Assembly (NCBI GenBank): GCA_018398765.1
Contig: JAHBMJ010000900.1
Coordinates: 1 to 20,000, forward strand
Origin: Chromera velia
Taxonomy: Eukaryota > Sar > Chromeraceae
Reading direction: 5' to 3'
DNA: 20,000 bases
Made by a program: the position numbers and the translations under genes. Shown here piece by piece: positions 1-8,332 of the stretch. The number at the start of each line of letters is the position of its first letter. Within the stretch, counting starts at the first letter, position 1. The notes beneath the pieces are model-generated. The model worked only from the letters and a program-made list of their open reading frames with translations. It had not been told where the DNA came from and did no database searches.

Positions 1-1
1 C

Positions 2-61
<60 letters not shown>

Positions 62-66
62 GTGTT
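1..66. repeat. Composite (CT)n(TG)n microsatellite
   Basis: A run of CT dinucleotides passes directly into TG dinucleotides with one CG interruption. The array begins at or before the window edge. The same CT-then-TG order recurs near 8300 and 18663. Confidence 0.97.
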
Positions 67-614
67 TCTGCGTGAGTGCTCTCTCGCACAGTTCCGTCTC
101 GCCCTGCCCCCCCCTTGACTTTTCCCTCTCTCGTCCCTGCGAAATATCACACATGTCAGATTAAGTTATTTGATTCAGGCAGTGTGCGCATAAAGTCATT
201 GAAGTTCCAAGCGGAGCACAACTAAGAAAACACGGCGAGTCTGATTGACGGTCAGCTGTCCTCGGTATATTTCTTCAAACCATCCCAGCCTCTCCAAATC
301 CCAAATTTCAGGTGGCCAGATGGCCACACAAGGAGCCAAGTTCTGCTGTCACCCTGCGTGCCCGTGCACCTACACGTCACGAAACCATCCAAAGTGTTTT
401 CAGTCTACTGCCCGCCAAGTCGATGCTCCCACCGACACCACGCTCTCTTGTTCTTCCAGACAGGGAGAGAGAACAGGAAACTGCCAGATCGGCACTTCTT
501 GCAAAAGCACTCTCCCCCTCCAGATCTAAAATTCATCTCCAGCAAGACAACCCACCCCGCCTGGTGCATCAATCTCGCAACCAGTCTGAGTAGGATTGAC
601 ATTGCATCAATCGA
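67..614. other. Non-coding stretch, no supported gene
   Basis: Short open frames occur here on both strands, but none has a plausible start, splice partners or protein-like composition. The part next to 615 would be the 3' untranslated region and terminator of the minus-strand membrane-protein gene. I see no clear polyadenylation signal. Confidence 0.5.
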
Positions 615-893
615 TCACTTGTGCGTGACTATCACGCTGAGTAGTCCTGGGACGGGAATGAGGGCCCAGACGAGTCCACCAGTAAGCATCATCAGGAGCG
701 ATGCTAAAAACTGTATTGGTAATGATACAAGGAAGAAGAACTTGAGCACGTCTTTAGTGCTCCTCACTGCCTCCCTTGCATTTTTGTAGACGTCGACTGC
801 CAGCTTCGAAGAGACGACGAAGAGGAAGAGGTACGTCAATATAAAGACGAAGAACAGCAGCCCTGCAAGCTGCCTCGCCAATTCCTTCAGCAT
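615..893 (-). CDS. Small hydrophobic membrane protein, unknown family
   Basis: A 92-residue open frame runs from ATG (893) to TGA (615-617). It begins MLKELARQ and has a long hydrophobic segment at about residues 9-31 (LAGLLFFVFILTYLFLFVV). A basic loop follows (VYKNAREAVRSTKDVLK), then a second hydrophobic block at about residues 50-88 that could form one or two further helices. This suggests an integral membrane protein with two or three spans. The frame stays open upstream of the ATG as far as a likely acceptor at 993/994, adding about 33 residues including GRNVTDPAISSSFD. An in-frame stop in the upstream exon argues that translation starts at 893 if that splice is used. A different splice (AAG acceptor near 975) would join the 22-codon exon at 1091-1156 in frame. 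I do not recognise the family. It is transcribed divergently from the large WD40 gene. Confidence 0.55.
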   Translation of the reverse strand: MLKELARQLAGLLFFVFILTYLFLFVVSSKLAVDVYKNAREAVRSTKDVLKFFFLVSLPIQFLASLLMMLTGGLVWALIPVPGLLSVIVTHK

Positions 894-993
894 ATCAAAG
901 GAAGAAGAAATTGCAGGGTCCGTGACATTTCTGCCTTTGCGGCCTTGCGGGTGGTCTCGGTTGTCTGTATCCTTAGGGGCTTGTCTCCTCAGG
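894..993 (-). other. 5' part of exon 2 of the membrane-protein gene
   Basis: This stretch is the leader of the exon carrying the 615-893 reading frame. On the minus strand an acceptor reading ttttcag ends at 994, so the exon would start at 993. Codons are open in the frame of the downstream ATG (LRRQAPKDTDNRDHPQGRKG), so it is either 5' UTR or extra N-terminal coding. A short out-of-frame ATG occurs about 30 nt before the start. Confidence 0.4.
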
Positions 994-1090
994 CTGAAAA
1001 GGCAACACTTCGCTGTCGATCGTCAAAATTTGGTTCCGCGTAACCAACGTGGAAAACAGGGGTTCGATGAAACAATGACTTTAGACTTAC
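994..1090 (-). other. Predicted 97-nt intron of the minus-strand gene
   Basis: Read on the minus strand, the donor is acg|gtaagt at 1090 and the acceptor is ttttcag at 994. This donor matches the canonical eukaryotic consensus, unlike most donors of the plus-strand gene in the window. Confidence 0.5.
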
Positions 1091-1156
1091 CGTCTTTGTG
1101 GCAATCCTCTTGTGAACGTACTGTGAAATTGTGACACGCACTTCTAAATCCTTCAT
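1091..1156 (-). other. Candidate first exon of the minus-strand gene
   Basis: An ATG at 1156 opens 22 codons (MKDLEVRVTISQYVHKRIAT...) that end exactly at the gtaagt donor in phase 0. With the best acceptor (993) the joined frame hits a stop, so the exon may be 5' UTR. With a weaker AAG acceptor near 975 it joins in frame to DTDNRDHPQGRKG and the membrane protein. Transcript data would decide. Confidence 0.35.
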
Positions 1157-1827
1157 GCTTGTCAGAATCACAAAGGTTCGCGATTCGCGCGCGCGCTCCC
1201 TCTGAGACCTGACATGCACGCGATGGTGAGCGCCACCGATACACATGCAGGCCGGCGAAGTTGCAACATGTTGCATGCAACTACTGCTGCAACAGTATTG
1301 CAACAGTGAAACAACACAAAGCAACACGTAAAAACTGAGCATTTTCCGCATACAGATCGATATGCGTACATGTACGTATATATGTACGTATATGTATACG
1401 TATATGTTGCTACAAATACAAGTATATATATGCTCACGATCATAAAGACATCTTTATGTGTGTGCAGTCTTTGATTTGACGTGCCGGCTTTCCGTTGTGT
1501 ATGCGTAGAAAAATAACAATCTCGGTGTGTGACTCTGGCTCGCAGATCTTTCCATGGGTGTTCATGATGAAGTGAAGCCATTCAAGTGAGCAGCAAAGAC
1601 ATTGAATGATTTGATGTAGACGGCAACCCCACTGATTTTCCGAATCAATGGCATATTAATATATAAGCCAGAATCAACCGCGACCTTCATCCTGACTTAT
1701 ATATTTCGCCGCCTGTTCAGTTCTGACACGCGTCATGAGCGACTGATTGCAAAGCCACCACACTGCAACCACAAACCACCACAGAGACTGCCTTCCCACC
1801 CCCTCTCGCATTACCGTATCCACCTAA
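1157..1827. promoter_or_regulatory. Divergent intergenic region, probable bidirectional promoter
   Basis: About 670 bases lie between the likely 5' end of the minus-strand membrane-protein gene and the start of the plus-strand WD40 gene. The region contains the AT-rich repeat at 1361-1432, a TATA-like stretch at 1653-1666 (atattaatatataa) and another at 1697-1705 (ttatatatt), the last about 120 bases before the plus-strand ATG. No experimentally known element is recognised; promoter function is inferred from gene orientation. Confidence 0.45.
1361..1432. repeat. AT-rich tacgtata / tatatg repeat
   Basis: Imperfect copies of tacgta and tatatg motifs recur, several of them self-complementary (for example tgtacgtatatatgtacgta). 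This is the most AT-rich patch of the window and sits midway between the two divergent genes. Confidence 0.8.
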
Positions 1828-1920
1828 ATGGACGAGCCGCGAGTCCCATTCCTCCGCCTCCAATTCGACGAGAGACTCGGGTTCCACTCGCAGGACATCT
1901 CCGCCGCTGCAGCTGCCCTG
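1828..1920 (+). CDS. WD40 gene exon 1 (start codon)
   Basis: The ATG at 1828 follows an in-frame TAA directly, so no longer start exists in this exon. It encodes 31 residues beginning MDEPRVPFLRLQFDERLGF and ending in an alanine run. The donor is ctg|gtcagt in phase 0, at the first copy of a GTCA array. Intron 1 (616 nt) holds that array and no other clear exon. Confidence 0.65.
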
Positions 1921-1928
1921 GTCAGTTC

Positions 1929-1959
<31 letters not shown>

Positions 1960-4900
1960 AGTCACTTAGCGAGTCAGTCAGTCAATTTATCGGAAATTCA
2001 AGCAGTCAATCACTTTTATCACTACGTCTACTTACCTCCATCAGCAGCGCTATCCCTGCTCTTGCACTCTTTGATGGTGAATTGCACTTTTCTTCTTTCA
2101 GGAGCCTCCTGGTAGTGAGTTCACCTCCCTTCTTCAATGGAGCACTTCTCACTTTGTCTTCCGCAATTTGCACTTCTTTCCGTGCCCTATCTCTGTTCTC
2201 TCATTATTTTACGACACGCATTCGTTTGTTGTCCACTGCTATGCGCACTGCGCGCGCGGTCTTCGGATAGTTGAGATCAGCAAAGCCGCCCCCAATGCAC
2301 GATTCACTTCCCTCCTACCAACCTTGCTCTCGCCTGTCCACCCCCTCTCCGCCTGGCTTGCTGACATCCCTGCCCCCACTTCGTCTGGCTTTCCATTTTG
2401 GTCGCTGTGTCGAAAGACCATCGGGCTTTTTGCCTCCAAACTGAGTGGCCTGCTTGTCAAGTGGTTTCTTTCTTTCTCGCACTAGATGACCCCTCCTTTC
2501 ACTTGACGCCTTTCCTTTTGAACCTTCTGTCTGCAGAAGGCCCACCTCTTCCTGACCTCAGACCTCTGGGAGCTGAAGCTCTGGTCAGTAGCCGGGGGCA
2601 TACTTGGTTGGTAATTTTTGCTTCCACATCAGGCATGAATGAATGAATGAAAGGAGGAAAGAAAGAAGCAAGAGGCTTTGAACAACACCATGGAGAATTT
2701 TTGATTCTTTCTGGCAGCAGGGATCTCGATTAATACACAGAAATGGCAGCAGGGATCTTGATTAATACACATGCAGAAATGGCAAAAAGAACGGAAGAAT
2801 GAACAGCAACGAGGACTGTCTAAGTAGCGGGATGGTATGCACCCCAAAAAAGCACACAAGCACAAAATGCAACATTCATTCCCGTATGTCCTTACATATG
2901 CCTGCAGGGATGTGGACTCAAGGGCCCTTCTCTGCACACGGGCAACGTTCTCCGGTGAGCAGCAGAAGGAGGCTGAGAGGGAGAAGGCAGCCACGGGAAA
3001 GAGCACCTTCGAAGTCAAGCCGCCCATCGCGAGGCCACTCGTGTCAGTCAGTGAAGAACGCAGTCACGCATTCTGTTTTTCTTTCTACCTCTACAGAACT
3101 GCATCCAACCTGTTTAGCGACACACCCTTCTCTAAGGGTTCCTTCTAGCCCCCTATACCCCCGACCCGCCCCCCCTTTACTGCACGTGAATGTGTGGTGT
3201 CTTTTACCGTCTGCCCCTTCAAGCAGTCTTTACGTTTCTTTGTGCTCTTCAGAAGTTTCGGTTTCTGTGCCTTTGCATCAGCACTTATACCCGCCTCCCT
3301 GACCATGCGCAAATCGGCCCAGACGAAAACCGGGATCTACTATCTCTTGATGCCTGTCTTTGCAAAAGTGTTTCCTTATCGTTGCTTTGGTCTTTGTCCT
3401 TCAATGCGCAGAGGGAAGAAGGGCCAACCTGATCTCGGGCCTGTCTGGCTTCTACGGTTCCTCTCTGCCTGCAATTGCTGGTCCGTCTAGCTGTCTGTCT
3501 TTTGCGAGTCCCAGTCTGCCTGTCGCCCTACACTGATCATTCTTCCAAAGAAAACCCCTTTTTTGTTTTCGTCATTTCAGAACTCTTATGCATGCAGGCC
3601 TTGGGTGTTCTTTGTTTGTTTGGTGCAGCTAGCTGCCTTTTTTCTATGGGATGTCTCTCCCAGCCACCCTGTTTTAATAACACCACTGTTCTTATTTGCT
3701 ATCCACGAGCTCTTTCTGGTCCCTTTCTTCCTCTGACCTCGCACTTTTCCTGTCAGACAGAGGGGTATGGCACGTAGTCGGAGCAAGTGTCTGACCAATG
3801 AGTTTTTCGTTATCTGCCTCTCCGTTTGCCAGTCTGTATGTTTGCGTTTTCATCGGTCCCCCTCAATTGGATGGGTGAGCGCGCGTACCTCTCTCTCTGC
3901 AGGGTTGCTGTGGACTCCTCGTATAACCTGAGGCTCCTCTCTCTGCGCGACCTCTCTGTAGAAGCCACCTTCTACCCTCTCTGCTCAGTCGCTAACATGC
4001 GGCATGTCAGTCAGGCAGCACTTGTCATTGTGTCAGGGTGTGTGTGTGATTGTACTAAAAAAGGAGGCAAACAAGGAAGCAAACCAAGAGGGTCGAGCTG
4101 CAGATGTGAAAATGGGAATTGGCCGTTTGAAAAGAATTTGAGTCAGAAGAGGCAGCAGCGCGTCCTGCATCAATCTACCCTCAAGGAGATTCAGGGAGAG
4201 AAAGCGGATCTCGATTCTTCTGCACACATCCATCGAGACGGACGGAGAGAGTAAACGGAAGCACGGATGGATAGACATCATTTCGTCTGTTATGAAAGGG
4301 AGACAACCGTTCTATCCAAAGCCTTGCCACTTCGGCACTCTCTCTCTGCACCAAGAGCCGGGACACATGCATTCTTTTGGTCCAGACAGCAATTTTACTT
4401 TGATTGGTATTCCCCTGTGCAAAAATTAGCCTTGAATCCTTCAGCAAGACAGACTTTCTGCTGCCCACTGGATCTCCATCCGTTTTTAAAATGTCAAATT
4501 TGTCTGCGTATGTGCAAATCTGCATGTGCAGCTGATTTCTGCCCACAGCGCCGCCATGAAAGCAGGAAGCGGGAAGAAAGATGAAGATGAGACTGAGGCG
4601 GGAGGGGAGGAGGAATTGGGAGACGGAGCCTCAAGTTCCAGAGGTGTACCACGGAGGCACACGGTGGTTTCCCGACGCGCTTCCGTCACTCCGTCACTCC
4701 AGGTGCCAGGCAACCGACGCGCTTCAGTCGGCACCGCACTGACACCCCCCGCCACTCCCCGCCCTGCACCCCGGATTCTCGATGTTTGCGTGTTTCAGCA
4801 TAGGGCAGAAGTGGCTTGTGCTTTCGACTCCAGACAGATAGTCATCTGGGGGTGTGCACGCACGCACGGAAGGGGAGGAGATGGAGCGGAGGGGGCCGCC

Positions 4901-5547
4901 GTCGTGTCACGTCTCAGTGGAAATGCAGAGGAAAAGGCAAAACGTCCGTCAGCTGCATGTCTGCTGAAAGTTTCATTCATTGGGCTTCCCGCGCAAATTC
5001 GAATTCCGAGACATCCAACCAAAATGTGATGGCACTGGAACTTGTGTGAGTTCGTCTGTAGATGCATCGTCTTTGTGCGCCCCTCAAGGCTTCTATGCAC
5101 TTTTTTGAAATGTAAAGGGATCGCCGAAGTTGAGAAAGAGAACCGAAAGTGTCAATTACCCAAGAGACCTGCGTATTCAGACCGGTTCAGAAGAGTTTTC
5201 TCACTTACGCATAATTGCATGGATGGATTCGCTCGCAAAGGAACCAATATCAATGCCAAAGTGAGTGACACAAAAAGAGCAGAATCGAATCCGTGAGGCA
5301 ATGGATGATTGGCTCAGCGATCGCCTCACTGACAGAAGAAATGAAAGGAGAAACGAAAGACTGCACATCCATTTATGCAGATCTCCTCTCGCCAGGAAGA
5401 GAAAAGGAAGTGTCGGGAGACGAGGGTGAGATCATTTTGAGTCCCTCTGTCTGTGTGGAGGTCGAGAGAGAGAAGGGAGTCGTCGAGACCCTCAGCGCTG
5501 TGGAATTTCATGATGTCCTCGTCGGTCGGTTGGTTGGTTGGTCTCTC

Positions 5548-5578
<31 letters not shown>

Positions 5579-8300
5579 TTCTTCCTACTTTTCTGGCTGC
5601 TTGCGGGCCTTTTCCTCTTCGCCCGCAGGTTCCCTTCTGCCCCTCGAAAGCCCATTGGTCTGTAGGAATGTTTGTCTACGTGTCCATTGTCTGCGTTTCG
5701 GATTTTGCTGTTTTCTTCTTGTTTGATTTTGTGGTCAAAAGTTTTCCTTTACCTTCGGACGACTGGATGTGCGATTGCGATCGGTCTTCGACAGTCTTTT
5801 CCCGTGCATTTTGTCAATGTGTCTCCAAACTCTTCGCATACTCACGTTGTATTACTTACAAACAACCCATAACACGGATGATTGAATTTCAACGAGGATT
5901 GAGAGCTCACCTCAGCACTGGAAAGTATGTTGAAAGACAAAAACATACGTACGCGTACACGCACGACCATATATACAGACAGCCGCACTAACAGGGTAAA
6001 CAAAGAAAAGCAGAAAGAGGGATAAAAGGCGAGACAGATAATAAAAGAAAGGGGGAGAGAGACAGAGAGAATGACTCAAAACATGTGCCGACTGCGTTGT
6101 CTTTGCAGGTGTGACCGACTTCTCTGAATGCCTCTTGTGGAATGTCGTCGGTCAGTGTGAAGTAGTTGACGACCGCTGTCTGTGTACCGTCTGTCTGTCT
6201 TTTTCTTTCCTTTTCTTCATTCCTTCCCGCTCCGCTGAGTGCAGTGTCTGCAGAGTCCCCCCTCCCTCCCTCCCTCTCTCCCTCTCTTGCCCCTCTTTCC
6301 CCTCCGATGGGAAGACCGGGGGGATACGTGATTCAGTCGAGCGCCTCTTTTTTTGTGTCGTTCTGCACGTCCCTTCTCCTCAATTTCACTCATCGCCTTT
6401 GTTTTTGTTTTGCCTCTTCACTGCACTGCACTGCCTATCCTGCGTTGACTCATTCACACGCTCCCTGTGTGCTTCTTATCCTTTCTCTGGGTGAGAGAGA
6501 ACGTACGCAGATGGTGCGCTGCTGAGGGAGTTTTCTGTTCCGGCAGCTCATGAAGTGCTCTCCACAGACTCGACTTTGCACATGGTCAGACAGAGATGCA
6601 CACGCAAAGACTGGGAGAAAAAGTGGTTGACACACCGATAGAAACTCACACAGACAAAGGAACAGGCAGAAAGGCAGATCGATGAGAGAGAAAGGCAGAG
6701 AGAGGAAAACAAGACAAAGAAAGAAAGAAAGAAAGAAAGAAAGAAGGAAAGAAAGAAAGGAAGGAAGGAAGGAAGGAAGGACGAGAGAAAGACAAGCACG
6801 CAGACTGTGACTGAAGATAGAGGAAGAGAGAGACCGAGAGAGTGGAGAGTGAAAGAGACAAAAACAAGAACACAAAAAGTCAGAAAGCCAGACGGACTCA
6901 GCAGAGCCTGACAGGCAGGCAGGCATGCACGGGGGGGGAATCAACTCCTGTGCAGACGCGTCAATTGGTTCTGGTGTGCAGCCATGCAGCTAAATCTGCT
7001 CAGATCTTGTCTTGTACTCCTTCTTTGTTCTGCAGGCGTTTCTCATTATCTCATCTCATCGTAGGCTTCCAATTAACTCTCCCTGTCTTCACTGATGAGT
7101 CTCTTGGCCTGCTGCTGCCTGCCTGCCTCCCTGTTTGCCTACAGGCTTTCAAATGCATCGACGGAGACATCCACACCTTTCGGTTCTGGCATGGTGACGA
7201 CGGTCAGTCAGCCAGTCGCTTTACTGAAGTCTGTGGATCCGTCATCATGAGCCATTCACTCGAATTCTCTGTTTACATTGGTCACCGTACAAGAAACTGT
7301 CAACGGGACACACACCTGTTCATCCACAGCTCTGCTGGTTTGTTTTCCTATCAAGTCCACAAGGAGTCTCTTCTCAGTTAGCTTTCCTTTGCGTGTCTAT
7401 CATGTGCCACAAAATCGAAAACGACGACCCTCGTTTGTTTGTTTGTCCCTGCAGTTCGTCACCAGGGGCGAGTACCGAGAGTGTGCACAGAGGCATTAGA
7501 GCTCGCCAAGCAGATGAGGGGGCGGGCACGGACACTCCAAATGGTTGGAGATTCGGTTCTGCCCTCCACGGGAGGTCTCAAGGGTCAGTGAGTGAGTGAG
7601 TGGGTGGGTGAGTGAGTTGATGCATGAGGAGGTGGAATTAAAGGCGCACATTCATATCTGCACGTCTGTTCGAATGAGTGTTGAAGACATCTCTGCCCCA
7701 TGCATGTTGTGCGTCCATTCATTTATCTGAAATAGTTTACGAAAATCTTGGCGTCACCCTTCGAGATCATTACATCTCGCTGGATCCATTAATGAAACTT
7801 CGTGTTGCCCTCCTTTCCTCTCTCGCAGGTTCCTCGCACAGTTTTCTTTTGGATGAGAGGAGGCTTGAATCGAGTGGGTGGGTCTGTGGACCTCGTTGTG
7901 TTTGGTCTTTGCTTCTTTTTTTTTTTTCTTTTTCTTTCTTTCTTTCTTTATCTATTTATTTGTTTCTCTCTCTCCCCCCCCCCCCCCCCTCTCTCTCTCT
8001 CTCTCACACACATACACACACACTGTGTCAGCTCCTGTGTGTTTGCAGTCGTGTATCTGTCCTTAGTGCCGCACAGCCTTCTTCTGCCTTTTCATTCACT
8101 TAAGTGTTGCTTATGCAGAAACCACTTGATTTCTTCTCACCTAAACAGACTTCGGTTTTTGTTCGTTCGATAGAGTGCTGATATGAGGAGACAGTCAATG
8201 TTATGAGAGGGATCTGCCTTGATGTCAGTTTCTTGCCTTTCTGCATTGCCTTTTTCTCTCCCTCTCCCTCTCCCTCTCCCTCCCTTCCTCTTCTTCTTCT

Positions 8301-8332
<32 letters not shown>

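Noticed and set aside
245-789. Overlapping plus-strand frames near the window start
   Set aside because: They lack protein-like composition and overlap the antisense of the better supported membrane protein.
1168-1581. 137-codon minus-strand frame with Tyr-Thr repeats
   Set aside because: The Tyr/Thr stretch comes from the AT-rich repeat at 1361-1432; there are no splice partners and no family resemblance.
2102-2484. Open frame after a ttctttcag acceptor in intron 1 (EPPGSEFTSLLQW...)
   Set aside because: The composition is typical of pyrimidine-rich intron. Splicing exon 1 directly to 2537 gives a phase-correct WD40 strand, so this exon is not needed.
5293-5991. 232-codon plus-strand open frame
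   Set aside because: It runs through a TGTC microsatellite and ordinary intron sequence. Only the short part after the acceptor at 5380 looks coding.
6450-6944. Long minus-strand open frames rich in Phe, Leu and Ser
   Set aside because: They are translations of the purine-rich (AAAG)n block of intron 9; simple repeats lack stops in some frames and the sequence is not protein-like.
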